Counted from the first letter of the stretch, positions 47,385 to 57,384 are shown. The stretch is 64,000 nt of DNA from Aggregatibacter segnis (GCF_003130075.1 NZ_NRCW01000006.1:36180-100179); one strand, 5' to 3'. The notes: generated from the letters alone by a model not told the origin. Program-made: numbers and translations.

Positions 47385-48076
47385 GTTGTCTTCCTCATTA
47401 AATAAAATTCTGCCAGCGCCAAATCTTCCGGGCGGGTAACTTTAATATTGTCGCTACGTCCTGCCACTAAGTGCGGTTGAAATCCCGCGAGTTCCATGGC
47501 AGAGGCTTCGTCAGTCACCGCAAGCTGTTGCTGTTGGGCGTGGATTAACGCGTTTCGTAATAGCTCCGCGCGGAAAAACTGTGGCGTCTGCGCCAGCCAA
47601 AGTTGGCTGCGATCTTCAGTGTGGGCAATTTGTTGTGAAGGCAGAGCTCGCTTGATGGTATCCGTCGCCGGAATGGCCAAAATCGCGCCGTTGTCATCCT
47701 CAATTTGAAGCAATTTATCCAAATCGCCGTGGGTTAAACAAGGACGTGCCGCATCATGCACCATTACCCAAACATTCTTGCCGGAATTTTGTATTGCGTT
47801 TAATCCGTTTAACACCGAATCCGCACGGGTTGCCCCACCTTCGACCAACGTCATTTTCGGGTTTTGTGTCAGATTAAGTTGAGCAATGTAAGGATCGTCG
47901 GCAGCCACTGCCAACACGATTTGGCTGATGTGTGGATAAGAAAGCAACACGTTTAAGGTGTGCTGCAAAATAGGTTGTCCGTGAATAGGAAGGTATTGTT
48001 TCGGTTTGTCCGCCTGCATCCGACTGCCAATGCCGGCTGCCGGCACAACGGCGATAATCTTGCGATTTGAGGTCAT
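47381..48076 (-). CDS. ispD: 2-C-methyl-D-erythritol 4-phosphate cytidylyltransferase
   Basis: A 231-residue cytidylyltransferase of the MEP pathway. The N-terminal [20 protein letters not shown] is the CTP-binding loop with its conserved Arg and Lys. [18 protein letters not shown] and [11 protein letters not shown] follow. It is the middle gene of ftsB-ispD-ispF and starts at the last base of the ftsB stop. Confidence 0.97.
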   Translation of the reverse strand: MTSNRKIIAVVPAAGIGSRMQADKPKQYLPIHGQPILQHTLNVLLSYPHISQIVLAVAADDPYIAQLNLTQNPKMTLVEGGATRADSVLNGLNAIQNSGKNVWVMVHDAARPCLTHGDLDKLLQIEDDNGAILAIPATDTIKRALPSQQIAHTEDRSQLWLAQTPQFFRAELLRNALIHAQQQQLAVTDEASAMELAGFQPHLVAGRSDNIKVTRPEDLALAEFYLMRKTT

Positions 48077-48354
48077 TATTTGTGTTCTTTGACGATGTGA
48101 TAGAAAGTTTCGTTCGGTTTCACCATTTCATGCTGTAAACGGGCGCGTTCTTCAATGGCATCTACCCCTTCTTTTAAGTCTTTAATTTCTGCAGCAATGA
48201 TTTGATTTCGTTGGGAAAGTTTTTCATTTTCCTGTTGATGGACGGCGATTTCTTTGGTGGTGTTTTTATAATCCCAATAGCCGTTTTTGCCGAACCAAAA
48301 ATCGTATTGGAACAGCACCAAAACCGCGAATAATAAAGAGAGAAATAAGCGCAT
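48076..48354 (-). CDS. ftsB: Cell division protein FtsB
   Basis: A 92-residue bitopic protein: a short N-terminal membrane helix ([20 protein letters not shown]) and a periplasmic coiled coil ([20 protein letters not shown]), ending with [17 protein letters not shown]. It forms the FtsQBL complex. It heads the leftward cluster with ispD, ispF, truD and surE. Confidence 0.94.
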   Translation of the reverse strand: MRLFLSLLFAVLVLFQYDFWFGKNGYWDYKNTTKEIAVHQQENEKLSQRNQIIAAEIKDLKEGVDAIEERARLQHEMVKPNETFYHIVKEHK

Positions 48355-48508
48355 AAAAAACCGGTAAATCGAATCGAAAAAATTGCGCTTAGTTTACCTT
48401 GAATTGCACCAAAATGCGATATTGCGCCGTTCTGCGCCGAATAATTTCTTAAAAATTGAGGTGTATCGTAGTAAGATAAGGCAATTTTTAATAGCCTGTG
48501 AGGTGCCC

Positions 48509-49183
48509 ATGAAACCCTATTTAATTGCTCCTTCCATTCTTTCTGCTGACTTAGCGCGTTTGGGTGAAGATGTGGAAAATGTCTTAAAGTGCGGTGGTGA
48601 TGTCGTTCATTTTGATGTGATGGATAACCATTATGTCCCGAACTTAACTTTCGGGCCTGCCGTGTGCAAAGCCTTACGCGATTATGGTATTACTGCGCCG
48701 ATTGATGTGCATTTGATGGTGAAACCGGTGGATCGTATTATCCCGGATTTTGCTAAAGCCGGTGCCAGCTACATTACCTTCCACCCGGAAGCCTCTGAAC
48801 ATATCGACCGCACTTTGCAACTTATCCGCGATAACGGTTGTAAATCCGGTTTAGTATTTAACCCGGCAACGCCGTTAAGCTATTTAGATTATGTGATGGA
48901 CAAAGTGGATATTATTTTATTGATGTCGGTGAATCCGGGCTTTGGCGGACAATCTTTCATTCCGGCAACCTTAGAAAAACTGAAACAGGCAAGAAAACGT
49001 ATTGATGAGAGCGGATTGGATATTCGTTTGGAAGTGGATGGCGGCGTGAAAGTCAGCAACATTGCAGAAATTGCCAGTGCCGGTGCGGATATGTTTGTTG
49101 CTGGATCGGCGATTTTCGATCAGCCGGACTACAAAAAAGTCATTGATGAAATGCGTCAGCAGTTAGCCGCAGTAGGAAAATAA
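48509..49183 (+). CDS. rpe: Ribulose-phosphate 3-epimerase
   Basis: A 224-residue TIM-barrel enzyme interconverting ribulose 5-phosphate and xylulose 5-phosphate. Signature segments: [57 protein letters not shown] and [12 protein letters not shown]. The ATG at 48509 follows GTGAGGTGCC; an upstream in-frame extension of about 42 codons lacks family similarity. It is followed two bases later by gph. Confidence 0.97.
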   Translation: MKPYLIAPSILSADLARLGEDVENVLKCGGDVVHFDVMDNHYVPNLTFGPAVCKALRDYGITAPIDVHLMVKPVDRIIPDFAKAGASYITFHPEASEHIDRTLQLIRDNGCKSGLVFNPATPLSYLDYVMDKVDIILLMSVNPGFGGQSFIPATLEKLKQARKRIDESGLDIRLEVDGGVKVSNIAEIASAGADMFVAGSAIFDQPDYKKVIDEMRQQLAAVGK

Positions 49184-49185
49184 GC

Positions 49186-49860
49186 ATGACAGGACAATTT
49201 AAATTAATCGGTTTTGATTTGGATGGCACCTTGGTGGACAGCTTGCCGGACTTGGCATTATCCGTGAATTCGGCGTTAGCAGAATTCGATTTGCCACAAG
49301 CGCCTGAAACGTTGGTGCTCACTTGGATTGGTAACGGTGCGCAGATTTTAATTGCACGCGCATTGGAATGGGCAACGGCACAATCGGGCAAAACCTTGAC
49401 AGAAGGCCAAACTGCCACATTAAAAGAGCGTTTTAATGTCTTTTACGGCGAAAATATCTGTAACCGCAGCCGTTTATTCCCTCACGTGAAAGAGACTTTG
49501 CAGAAACTCAAAGCCAAAGGTTACCGTTTGGCTGTGGTTACCAACAAACCGACCCAACATACCCGCCCTGTGTTAAAGGCTTTCGGCATTGAAGACTTAT
49601 TCGATGAAGTGTTGGGCGGACAATCTTTACCGGCCATCAAACCGCACCCAGGCCCGCTGTTCTATTTATGCGGCAAATTCGGTTTATACCCGAAACAAGT
49701 GCTGTTCGTCGGCGATTCCCGCAACGATATTATTGCTGCCCATAATGCCGGTTGCCCGGTGGTGGGATTAACCTACGGTTACAACTACAATATTCCAATC
49801 TCTGAATCCCATCCGGATTGGGTCTTTGAGGATTTCGCGGAGTTATTGACGCTTGTTTGA
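49186..49860 (+). CDS. gph: Phosphoglycolate phosphatase (HAD family)
   Basis: A 224-residue HAD phosphatase. The nucleophile motif GFDLDGTLVDSLPDL is at about residues 7-21; AVVTNKPTQHTRPVL contains the second motif (Thr), and VLFVGDSRNDIIAAHNAGCP the acidic motif IV. It removes phosphate from 2-phosphoglycolate formed in DNA repair. Gene order rpe-gph-trpS is the same as in E. coli. Confidence 0.94.
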   Translation: MTGQFKLIGFDLDGTLVDSLPDLALSVNSALAEFDLPQAPETLVLTWIGNGAQILIARALEWATAQSGKTLTEGQTATLKERFNVFYGENICNRSRLFPHVKETLQKLKAKGYRLAVVTNKPTQHTRPVLKAFGIEDLFDEVLGGQSLPAIKPHPGPLFYLCGKFGLYPKQVLFVGDSRNDIIAAHNAGCPVVGLTYGYNYNIPISESHPDWVFEDFAELLTLV

Positions 49861-49879
49861 TTGATTCTTCTGAATGGAT

Positions 49880-49945
49880 GGCGCAAACGTCCACGTTTGT
49901 GCCTTTATTTAATTTTGGCTACAGTACAAGCGTGAATGCTTGCGC
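49880..49945. repeat. Paired inverted palindromes (BIME/REP-like) between gph and trpS
   Basis: GGCGCAAACG..CGTTTGTGCC (49880-49903) forms one hairpin, and CAAGC..GCTTG (within 49927-49942) another. The second, read on the other strand, resembles the first (GCGCAAxCxTxCACGxTTGTxC), so the unit is two inverted copies. The first may also end gph transcription (TTTATTT follows). Confidence 0.5.
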
Positions 49946-49981
49946 TATCAATAATAAGATTTAAAAATTAAGGATGTAAAA

Positions 49982-50986
49982 ATGACCAAACCTATCGTGT
50001 TCAGCGGCGTACAGCCATCTGGTGAATTAACTATCGGTAACTACCTCGGTGCGTTGCGTCAGTGGGTGAAAATGCAGGATGATTACGAATGCCTGTTCTG
50101 TATTGTGGATCAACACGCCATCACCGTGCGCCAGGATCCGGCGGCATTACGCAAAGCCACTTTGGACGTGTTGGCATTATATTTAGCCTGTGGCATCGAC
50201 CCGGCAAAATCTACGATTTTCATTCAATCTCATGTGCCGGAACACGCACAGTTGGCTTGGGTATTAAATTGTTACACGTATTTCGGCGAAATGAGTCGTA
50301 TGACCCAGTTTAAAGACAAATCCGCCCGTTATGCAGAAAACATCAACGTAGGTTTGTTCACTTATCCGGTGTTAATGGCGTCGGACATTTTGCTTTATCA
50401 AGCCAACCAAGTGCCGGTAGGCGAAGACCAAAAACAACATTTGGAAATCACCCGTGACATCGCGCAACGTTTTAATGCCTTATACGGACCGCACTTTGCG
50501 GTGCCGGAAGTGTTTATCCCGAAAGCAGGTGCGCGCGTGATGTCCTTGTTGGAACCGGAAAAGAAAATGTCTAAATCGGACGAAAACCGCAACAACGTTA
50601 TCGGCTTATTAGAAGACCCGAAAGCGGTTGCGAAGAAAATCAAACGCGCGGTAACCGACTCCGACGAGCCGCCGGTGATTCGTTATGACGTGAAAAATAA
50701 AGCGGGCGTGTCCAATCTTCTCGACATTCTCTCCGGCGTGAGTGGCAAAACCATTGCAGAACTTGAGCAGGAATTTGAAGGCAAAATGTATGGTCACTTA
50801 AAAGGCGCTGTCGCTGACGAGGTTTCCGCCATGTTGACCACGTTGCAAGAACGCTACCATCATTTCCGCAATAATGAGGCATTACTCCTCCAAATTGCTA
50901 AAGACGGTGCGGAAAAAGCCAAAGCACGTGCACAAGAAACGTTAGCGAAAGTGTATGACGCCATTGGGTTTATTGGCGCGAAGTAG
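49982..50986 (+). CDS. trpS: Tryptophanyl-tRNA synthetase
   Basis: A 334-residue class I aminoacyl-tRNA synthetase. The HIGH-like motif is in [16 protein letters not shown], and the KMSKS motif is [12 protein letters not shown] (about residue 195). Length matches E. coli TrpS. AAGGATGT precedes the ATG. It is followed by a strong terminator. Confidence 0.98.
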   Translation: MTKPIVFSGVQPSGELTIGNYLGALRQWVKMQDDYECLFCIVDQHAITVRQDPAALRKATLDVLALYLACGIDPAKSTIFIQSHVPEHAQLAWVLNCYTYFGEMSRMTQFKDKSARYAENINVGLFTYPVLMASDILLYQANQVPVGEDQKQHLEITRDIAQRFNALYGPHFAVPEVFIPKAGARVMSLLEPEKKMSKSDENRNNVIGLLEDPKAVAKKIKRAVTDSDEPPVIRYDVKNKAGVSNLLDILSGVSGKTIAELEQEFEGKMYGHLKGAVADEVSAMLTTLQERYHHFRNNEALLLQIAKDGAEKAKARAQETLAKVYDAIGFIGAK

Positions 50987-51005
50987 GCTATTTCACATAA
51001 AAAAC

Positions 51006-51033
51006 AAAAGCGGCGTTAAAGCCGCTTTTTTAT
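51006..51033 (+). terminator. Rho-independent terminator after trpS
   Basis: AAAAGCGGC, loop GTTAAA, GCCGCTTTTTTA. Confidence 0.9.
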
Positions 51034-51058
51034 TTCAAGGGAAAAGCTAAAGGCAAAC

Positions 51059-51103
51059 AAAAAGTGCGGTGAAAATTCATTGTAAATTTCGACCGCACTT
51101 TAT
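51059..51103 (-). terminator. Inverted uptake-signal pair, terminator of the MarC-family gene
   Basis: AAAGTGCGGT and ACCGCACTTT about 42 bases apart end to end; the arms plus GAAAAT/ATTTC pair partly. It lies next to the stop codon of the minus-strand gene. Confidence 0.6.
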
Positions 51104-51117
51104 AGAAAATAAATGAA

Positions 51118-51735
51118 TTAACTCATCTGCGTGAAGAAATCGCGAATGCCCACCAACATATTATTAATGGCAACCGCGGCTAAAATTAATCCCATGACGC
51201 GACTAATCACCGCTGCGCCGGTGTTACCAATCCAACGTTGAATGCGGTTGGCGGCGAGGAATAAAAGATAGGTGATCAACAACACAGAAAGCATGATTAA
51301 GGTTGTCATGGTTTGATCGAACAGGCTGAAACGATGGTTGTCGGTGAGTAATACAATGGCCATCATGGCGCCGGGTGAGGCAATAGACGGTACGGCTAAA
51401 GGATACACGGCCAGTTCGTTCAGATTGGATGAGAGTCTGATTTCTTGTTCCGGTTTGCCTTCGCCGAAAATCATGGTCAAGGCGAACAGTAATAACACCA
51501 AACCGCCGGCAATTTGGAAGGCGGTGAGGGGAATTTGCATCGCTTCTAACAAGGCTTGTCCGGCGATGAGGAAGAAAATCAAAATACCGGCGGAAATCAT
51601 GACCGCTTTTAACGCGATTTTGCGGCGATCTTCTACTGAAAGGCCAACTGTTTTGGTTAAATAAACGGGAATAGAACCGATCGGATCGATGACCGCCCAC
51701 AGCACCACAAATTGAACGACGAGAGAATCAAACAT
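51118..51735 (-). CDS. MarC-family membrane protein
   Basis: A 205-residue protein with six hydrophobic segments. VLWAVIDPIGSIPVYL near the start and LAVPSIASPGAMMAIVLL near the middle are the MarC/YhgN signatures. It was once linked to multiple antibiotic resistance, but that role was not supported, and the function of the family is unclear. The start ATG at 51735 is preceded by GGAGTTGCCA; the apparent TTG start two codons upstream is not used in my reading. Confidence 0.85.
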   Translation of the reverse strand: MFDSLVVQFVVLWAVIDPIGSIPVYLTKTVGLSVEDRRKIALKAVMISAGILIFFLIAGQALLEAMQIPLTAFQIAGGLVLLLFALTMIFGEGKPEQEIRLSSNLNELAVYPLAVPSIASPGAMMAIVLLTDNHRFSLFDQTMTTLIMLSVLLITYLLFLAANRIQRWIGNTGAAVISRVMGLILAAVAINNMLVGIRDFFTQMS

Positions 51736-51813
51736 TGGCAACTCCGAGAAAAAAGTGGAAAATAACGCGTCTTTTTACAAATCAATATCTTATATTAAAT
51801 TCATTATAAACCA

Positions 51814-53739
51814 ATGCTTTTTTTCACAAATTTAACCCTAAAACGGGGCTTGACTACGCTCCTCGAAAACGCCAATGCCACCATTAATCCGGGACAAAAA
51901 GTCGGCCTGGTCGGCAAAAACGGTTGCGGCAAATCCTCCTTATTTGCGTTGCTTAAAAATGAAATGAGCGCCGAAGGTGGTGAGGTGTCTTTCCCGTCAA
52001 CTTGGGCGTTGGCGTGGGTGAATCAAGAAACGCCCGCACTGGATTGTCGCGCCATTGATTATGTGATTCAGGGCGACCGTGAATACAGCCGTCTGCAACA
52101 GGCATTGCAACAAGCGAACGCGGACAATGACGGTAATGCGATTGCCACTTTGCATAATCAACTTGATGCCATTGATGCTTGGACGATTGAAGCTCGCGCC
52201 GGCGAATTATTGCACGGTTTGGGGTTTTCTCAGGCGGAATTAGTGCAACCGGTGAAGGCGTTTTCCGGTGGTTGGCGGATGCGATTGAATTTGGCCCAAG
52301 CCTTGATTTGTCGCTCTGATTTATTATTGCTTGACGAACCGACCAACCACTTAGATTTGGACGCGGTGATTTGGTTGGAGCGTTGGTTAAAACAATATCC
52401 GGGTACATTGATTCTAATTTCGCACGATCGTGACTTTTTAGATCCGATTGTCGGCAAAATTTTGCATATTGAACAACAAAAACTCAATGAATACACGGGC
52501 GATTATTCTTCCTTTGAATTGCAACGGGCAATGAAATTAGCGCAACAAAATGCCATGTATCGCCAGCAACAACTGAAAATTGATCACTTGCAGCGTTATA
52601 TCGACCGTTTCAAAGCCAAAGCCACCAAAGCCAAGCAAGCACAAAGCCGTATTAAAGCATTGGAACGCATGGAAAAAATTGCGCCGGCGTATGTGGATAA
52701 TTCGTTTCATTTTGAATTTCGTGAACCGCTCTCCCTGCCAAGCCCTTTGTTAATGATGGAAAATGCCTCTGCAGGTTATGGCTCGGGCGAAAGTGCGGTG
52801 GAAATTTTAAGTAAAATTAAACTGAATCTGGTGCCCGTTTCACGTATCGGGCTGCTCGGTAAAAATGGTGCAGGGAAATCCACCTTAATTAAATTATTGG
52901 CGGGTGAGATCGCACCGATCGGTGGCACGATTCAATTAGCCAAAGGCGTACAATTAGGCTATTTCGCCCAGCATCAATTAGACACGTTGCGCGCGGATGA
53001 AAGCGCCTTGTGGCATTTACAAAAAATTGCGCCTCAACAAACAGAACAACAACTGCGCGATTATTTGGGTGGATTTGCTTTTCATGGCGACAAAGTGAAT
53101 CAACCGGTGGCGTCTTTTTCTGGTGGTGAAAAAGCGCGTTTGGTGCTGGCGCTTATTGTGTGGCAACGTCCTAATTTACTGTTGCTGGATGAACCGACCA
53201 ACCATTTAGATTTAGATATGCGTCAGGCGCTAACCGAAGCGTTGGTGGATTATCAAGGTTCTTTGGTGTTGGTGTCACACGATCGCCATTTGTTGCGCAA
53301 TACTGTAGATGAATTCTATTTGGTGCATGACAAGCAAGTGGAAGAATTTAAAGGTGATTTGGCGGATTATCAGAAGTGGCTGAACGAGCAGAATGCACAA
53401 CCAGCAGAGATAAAAGCACAAAATGAGCTGAGTGAAAATGAAAATTCTGCTGCCAACCGTAAAGAGCAAAAACGTAAAGAAGCGGAACTTCGCCAACAAC
53501 TTGCGCCATTACGTAAACAAGCAACGCAGCTGGAAAATAAAATGGAAAAATGGGGCACTAAATTGCAACAGATTGAAACGGACTTGGCGGATCCGAGTTT
53601 GTATGACGCAGAAATGAAAGCAAAATTGACCGCACTTTTAGCCGAGCAGGTGCAGGTGAAAAAGCAGTTGGAAGAGGTGGAAGTTGACTGGTTAGCAGTG
53701 CAAGAAAGTATAGAAGACATCATGTCTCAAGCAGAATAA
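51814..53739 (+). CDS. yheS: ABC-F family ATPase, YheS-like
   Basis: A 641-residue protein with two ABC domains and no membrane segments. Walker A copies are GLVGKNGCGKSSL (about 30-42) and GLLGKNGAGKSTLIK; LSGG-like signatures are FSGGWRMRL and FSGGEKARL, and DEPTNHLDLD occurs twice. A linker of about 80 residues with KAKATKAKQAQSRI joins them. The C-terminal ~100 residues are a charged coiled coil. ABC-F proteins act on the ribosome (translational GTPase-independent rescue or antibiotic protection). YheS is assigned from length (637 aa in E. coli) and recall. Confidence 0.88.
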   Translation: MLFFTNLTLKRGLTTLLENANATINPGQKVGLVGKNGCGKSSLFALLKNEMSAEGGEVSFPSTWALAWVNQETPALDCRAIDYVIQGDREYSRLQQALQQANADNDGNAIATLHNQLDAIDAWTIEARAGELLHGLGFSQAELVQPVKAFSGGWRMRLNLAQALICRSDLLLLDEPTNHLDLDAVIWLERWLKQYPGTLILISHDRDFLDPIVGKILHIEQQKLNEYTGDYSSFELQRAMKLAQQNAMYRQQQLKIDHLQRYIDRFKAKATKAKQAQSRIKALERMEKIAPAYVDNSFHFEFREPLSLPSPLLMMENASAGYGSGESAVEILSKIKLNLVPVSRIGLLGKNGAGKSTLIKLLAGEIAPIGGTIQLAKGVQLGYFAQHQLDTLRADESALWHLQKIAPQQTEQQLRDYLGGFAFHGDKVNQPVASFSGGEKARLVLALIVWQRPNLLLLDEPTNHLDLDMRQALTEALVDYQGSLVLVSHDRHLLRNTVDEFYLVHDKQVEEFKGDLADYQKWLNEQNAQPAEIKAQNELSENENSAANRKEQKRKEAELRQQLAPLRKQATQLENKMEKWGTKLQQIETDLADPSLYDAEMKAKLTALLAEQVQVKKQLEEVEVDWLAVQESIEDIMSQAE

Positions 53740-53802
53740 ACGGAAAAATAATCTTGTTTTGGAAGCGACATCACATAAATTTTAAAAAGATCAAAATTTC
53801 AC

Positions 53803-53831
53803 TTGATACTGTATATTGATACAGTTATTAT
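53803..53831 (+). promoter_or_regulatory. recA promoter with LexA box
   Basis: -35 TTGATA (53803-53808), -10 TATTAT (53826-53831), 17-base spacer. The LexA box CTGTATATTGATACAG (53809-53824) occupies the spacer, giving SOS control as in E. coli. Confidence 0.93.
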
Positions 53832-53870
53832 AAGCGCGAATTTTGATAATGATTTTCCCGAGGTAAAAAA

Positions 53871-54923
53871 ATGGCAACTCAAGAAGAAAAACAAAAAGCG
53901 CTCGAAGCCGCGTTAGGTCAAATCGAAAAACAATTTGGTAAAGGCGCCATCATGAAATTAGGCGACAGCCAAAAATTGGATATTGAAGCGATTTCCACCG
54001 GCTCCTTCGGTCTTGACTTAGCGTTAGGGATCGGCGGTTTGCCAATGGGACGTATCGTTGAAATTTTTGGCCCGGAATCTTCCGGTAAAACCACCTTAAC
54101 GCTTTCTGTTATCGCCGAAGCACAAAAAGCAGGTAAAACCTGTGCCTTTATCGATGCAGAACATGCCTTAGACCCAATTTATGCCTCTAAACTTGGCGTT
54201 GATGTGAAAGAGTTGCTGGTTTCTCAACCGGACAACGGTGAGCAAGCGTTAGAAATCTGTGATGCCTTAGTACGTTCCGGTGCGGTGGATGTGATTATTG
54301 TTGACTCCGTTGCAGCTTTAACGCCGAAAGCGGAAATTGAAGGCGACATGGGTGATTCTCATGTGGGCTTGCAAGCACGTCTTATGTCTCAAGCGTTGCG
54401 TAAATTAACCGGACAAATTAAAAATGCCAACTGTTTAGTGATTTTCATCAACCAAATCCGTATGAAGATCGGCGTGATGTTTGGTAACCCGGAAACCACT
54501 ACCGGTGGTAATGCACTGAAATTCTATGCCTCTGTGCGTTTGGATATTCGTCGTGTCGGTTCAATTAAAGAAGGCGATGAAGTGATTGGTAACGAAACCC
54601 GCGTGAAAGTGGTGAAAAACAAAGTCGCACCACCGTTCCGTCAAGTGGATTTCCAAATTCTGTACGGTGAAGGCATTTCTAAAGAAAGCGAATTGATTGA
54701 TCTTGGCGTAAAACACAAGCTCATCAGCAAAGCCGGTGCATGGTATGCTTATGAAAACGAGAAAATCGGTCAGGGTAAAACCAATGCAATGAAATGGTTA
54801 AAAGAGAATCCGGAGCAAGCGAAATTAATTGAAAGCACTTTGCGTGATGAATTGTTAGCGCATCCGGAAACGGCCATTACCGCTGACGTTGAAGACGAAG
54901 CGGGTGAAGCTGACTTCGAATAA
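53871..54923 (+). CDS. recA: Recombinase RecA
   Basis: A 350-residue DNA strand-exchange protein and LexA coprotease. Walker [13 protein letters not shown] is at about 67-78, IDAEHALDP and [24 protein letters not shown] follow, and the C-terminal tail is acidic ([13 protein letters not shown]). The promoter contains a LexA box. recX is next, 81 bases downstream, with an intervening terminator. Confidence 0.99.
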   Translation: MATQEEKQKALEAALGQIEKQFGKGAIMKLGDSQKLDIEAISTGSFGLDLALGIGGLPMGRIVEIFGPESSGKTTLTLSVIAEAQKAGKTCAFIDAEHALDPIYASKLGVDVKELLVSQPDNGEQALEICDALVRSGAVDVIIVDSVAALTPKAEIEGDMGDSHVGLQARLMSQALRKLTGQIKNANCLVIFINQIRMKIGVMFGNPETTTGGNALKFYASVRLDIRRVGSIKEGDEVIGNETRVKVVKNKVAPPFRQVDFQILYGEGISKESELIDLGVKHKLISKAGAWYAYENEKIGQGKTNAMKWLKENPEQAKLIESTLRDELLAHPETAITADVEDEAGEADFE

Positions 54924-54936
54924 GATGAGTGATGTC

Positions 54937-54968
54937 AAAAAGTGCGGTCAAAAATGACCGCACTTTTT
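54937..54968. terminator. recA terminator made from an inverted uptake-signal pair
   Basis: AAAAAGTGCGGTCA, four-base loop AAAA, TGACCGCACTTTTT: perfect stem of 14. It can serve both strands. Confidence 0.9.
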
Positions 54969-55004
54969 CTATCGGTTTTTAACCATAATAACAAGTAACA
55001 CAAT

Positions 55005-55463
55005 ATGTCCTCCCTTGCCTTAACTTGTGTGATGAATTTACTTTCTCGCCGTGAATACAGCGAATTTGAACTGCGTTGCAAAATGCAGGAAAAAGCCTTT
55101 TCCGAGGAAGACATTGATCAGGCCATCGCACATTGCCAGCAAAAAAATTGGCAAAGTGATCAACGTTTTACTGAAAGTTATTTGAATAGTCGTTCTCAAC
55201 GAGGCTATGGTGTGAATAGAATTAAACAAGAATTGCGTCAATTAAAAGGGATTGAAAGCGCAACCATTGAAGCGGTTGTCCGTGAATGCGATATTGATTG
55301 GTCGGCATTGGCGTTAAATGTGTTACGCAAAAAGTTTCCTGATTATAAGGAAAAGCAACCGCCGAAAATGCGCCAAAAAATTTGGCAATACATGCTGTCA
55401 CATGGGTTTCATCAAGAGGATTTTGCGGATTATGTGGGGTCTGACCCGAGAGAGTTTGATTAG
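55005..55463 (+). CDS. recX: Regulatory protein RecX
   Basis: A 152-residue helical protein that limits RecA filament extension. LLSRREYSEFELRCKMQEK and SRSQRGYGVNRIKQELRQ are the tandem three-helix RecX patterns, with a third copy near the C-terminus (KMRQKIWQYMLSHGFHQEDF). Position after recA matches the usual order. Confidence 0.94.
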   Translation: MSSLALTCVMNLLSRREYSEFELRCKMQEKAFSEEDIDQAIAHCQQKNWQSDQRFTESYLNSRSQRGYGVNRIKQELRQLKGIESATIEAVVRECDIDWSALALNVLRKKFPDYKEKQPPKMRQKIWQYMLSHGFHQEDFADYVGSDPREFD

Positions 55464-55534
55464 CATGACAACTGACATAGGGTGAATTTCAACGTAGAAT
55501 AGCGTTCCACAAAATCATCAGTTAGGAGAAAAAA

Positions 55535-55924
55535 ATGACGAAAGTAGTTCATACAGAGAAGGCACCGGCCGCGATTGGGCCTTATGTACAAGCCGTTGAT
55601 TTAGGCAATTTAGTGCTGACTTCCGGACAAATTCCGGTCAATCCGGCAACCGGTGAAGTGCCGAAAGACATTGTGGCACAAGCTCGCCAGTCTTTGGAAA
55701 ATGTGAAAGCGATCATTGAACAAGCCGGACTCACCGTTGCTGATATTGTGAAAACAACGGTATTCGTGAAAGATTTAAATGATTTTGCGGCAGTCAATGG
55801 CGAATATGAGCGTTTCTTCAAAGAAAATCATCACCCAAGTTTCCCTGCTCGTTCTTGTGTGGAAGTGGCCCGCCTGCCGAAAGATGTTGGCTTAGAAATT
55901 GAGGCCATTGCCGTAAGAGCGTAG
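55535..55924 (+). CDS. ridA: RidA-family enamine/imine deaminase
   Basis: A 129-residue trimeric YjgF-type protein. GPYVQAVDLGNLVLTSGQIP near the start and HPSFPARSCVEVARLPKDVG near the end, with the conserved Arg of PARS, are the RidA signatures. It hydrolyses 2-aminoacrylate-type enamines produced by PLP enzymes. TTAGGAGA precedes the ATG. It is followed by a terminator. Confidence 0.95.
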   Translation: MTKVVHTEKAPAAIGPYVQAVDLGNLVLTSGQIPVNPATGEVPKDIVAQARQSLENVKAIIEQAGLTVADIVKTTVFVKDLNDFAAVNGEYERFFKENHHPSFPARSCVEVARLPKDVGLEIEAIAVRA

Positions 55925-55946
55925 TTTTGTTAACCGATGTGTTTAT

Positions 55947-55980
55947 AAAAAATCCCGCAAATCAGTTTGCGGGATTTTTT
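55947..55980. terminator. Terminator between ridA and lysA
   Basis: AAAAAATCCCGCAAA, loop TCAG, TTTGCGGGATTTTTT. Serves ridA (+) and probably lysA (-). Confidence 0.9.
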
Positions 55981-55995
55981 ATATTTCACCTTGTG

Positions 55996-57246
55996 TTACG
56001 GCAATAAGCTTTCTAATTGCCACAATTCGTTTAAAGCCTCGCGACGGCGGATAAGATATGCTTTATCGCCATCCACCATCACTTCCGCTGTTCTTGGGCG
56101 AGAGTTATAGTTGGAAGACATGCTTGCGCCGTAGGCACCGGCAGAACGCTGGGCTAAATAATCCCCTTCCGCAATGGCAAGTTTGCGTTGTTTGCCGAGG
56201 AAATCGGAGGTTTCGCAAATTGGGCCGACCACATCATAGATTTTTTCTTCACGCACTAAAGTGCGGTCGATTTCTAAAATATTCATGTAGGCCTGATACA
56301 GTGCCGGGCGAATCATGTCGTTCATACCCGCATCCACAATGGCAAAATTGCGACTTTCGTTAGATTTTAAATATTCTACTTTGGTTACCAAAATACCCGC
56401 GTTGGCGGTAATGGCGCGACCTGGTTCGACAATGATTTCTAGCTCGCTGAACGCACTTAACTTTTCCCATAACGCTTTGGCATATTCTGTCGGATGTGGC
56501 GGTGTTTCGTCCGTGTAAGTCACACCCAAACCGCCGCCTAAGTCTAAGTGTTTTAAACGAATGCCATCTTGTTTTAATTGTTCCATGAGGACAATTAAGC
56601 GATCTACGGCATCTAAAAAGGGTTGTAATTCCGTTAGTTGAGAGCCGATATGGCAATCCATGCCGACGATTTTAATATTTGGTAAGGTGGCGGCTAATTT
56701 ATAGACTTCTCGAGCCTGTTCTACGCTCACGCCGAATTTATTTTCTTTTAACCCTGTGGAAATGTAAGGGTGCGTGTGGGCGTCCACGTCCGGATTTACG
56801 CGCAACGAAATAGGTGCGATTTTGCCCATTTCACCGGCGATTTGGTTAATACGCAATAATTCTGCTTCCGATTCCACGTTAAAACAACGAATATTGACTT
56901 CTAAGGCACGAGCGATTTCTTGGCGGGATTTTGCGACTCCTGAAAAGACCACTTTGGCCGCGTCACCACCGGCGGCAAGAACGCGTTCCAATTCGCCTTG
57001 AGACACAATATCAAAGCCTGATCCTAATTTTGCCATCACGTTTAAAATCGCAATATTTGGGTTCGATTTTACGGCAAAGCACACCAAATGCGGATGCTCG
57101 CCGAAAGCGTTATTAAATGCGTGCCAATGGCGTTCAAGGGTGGCTCGGGAATAAACATACAACGGCGTACCAAATTGTTCGGCCAATTGTTTGACCGGCA
57201 GATTTTCCGCCATGAGTTGATTGTTTTTATATTGGAAAAAGTCCAT
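55996..57246 (-). CDS. lysA: Diaminopimelate decarboxylase
   Basis: A 416-residue PLP enzyme making lysine from meso-diaminopimelate. PLP lysine lies in LVCFAVKSNPNIA (about residue 60). GSGFDIVSQGELERVL, HCHIGSQ-like MDCHIGSQL, LDLGGGLGVTY and the C-terminal VGPICETSDFLGKQR are the family motifs. It starts 18 bases after lptM on the same strand and is likely cotranscribed. Confidence 0.97.
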   Translation of the reverse strand: MDFFQYKNNQLMAENLPVKQLAEQFGTPLYVYSRATLERHWHAFNNAFGEHPHLVCFAVKSNPNIAILNVMAKLGSGFDIVSQGELERVLAAGGDAAKVVFSGVAKSRQEIARALEVNIRCFNVESEAELLRINQIAGEMGKIAPISLRVNPDVDAHTHPYISTGLKENKFGVSVEQAREVYKLAATLPNIKIVGMDCHIGSQLTELQPFLDAVDRLIVLMEQLKQDGIRLKHLDLGGGLGVTYTDETPPHPTEYAKALWEKLSAFSELEIIVEPGRAITANAGILVTKVEYLKSNESRNFAIVDAGMNDMIRPALYQAYMNILEIDRTLVREEKIYDVVGPICETSDFLGKQRKLAIAEGDYLAQRSAGAYGASMSSNYNSRPRTAEVMVDGDKAYLIRRREALNELWQLESLLP

Positions 57247-57264
57247 AAGGTCGCCTATAAAAAG

Positions 57265-57384
57265 TTATTTGGTTGTTTTCTGAGCGCTGTCTTGTTCGGG
57301 GAAATACAACGGACCTTTTACGCCGCAGCCGGTACTTAGCGCACACAATGTCACGAGTAAAAATACGGAAATCAGTTTTTTCAT
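57265..57384 (-). CDS. lptM: LptM (YifL) lipoprotein
   Basis: A 39-residue lipoprotein. The signal peptide ends in a lipobox (STGC, Cys20) followed by GVKGPLYFPEQD, the invariant CGxKGPLYFP block of LptM. LptM helps mature the LPS translocon LptDE. The ATG at 57384 follows AAGGAACAACCA; a longer in-frame reading upstream is unlikely. It heads lptM-lysA. Confidence 0.93.
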   Translation of the reverse strand: MKKLISVFLLVTLCALSTGCGVKGPLYFPEQDSAQKTTK

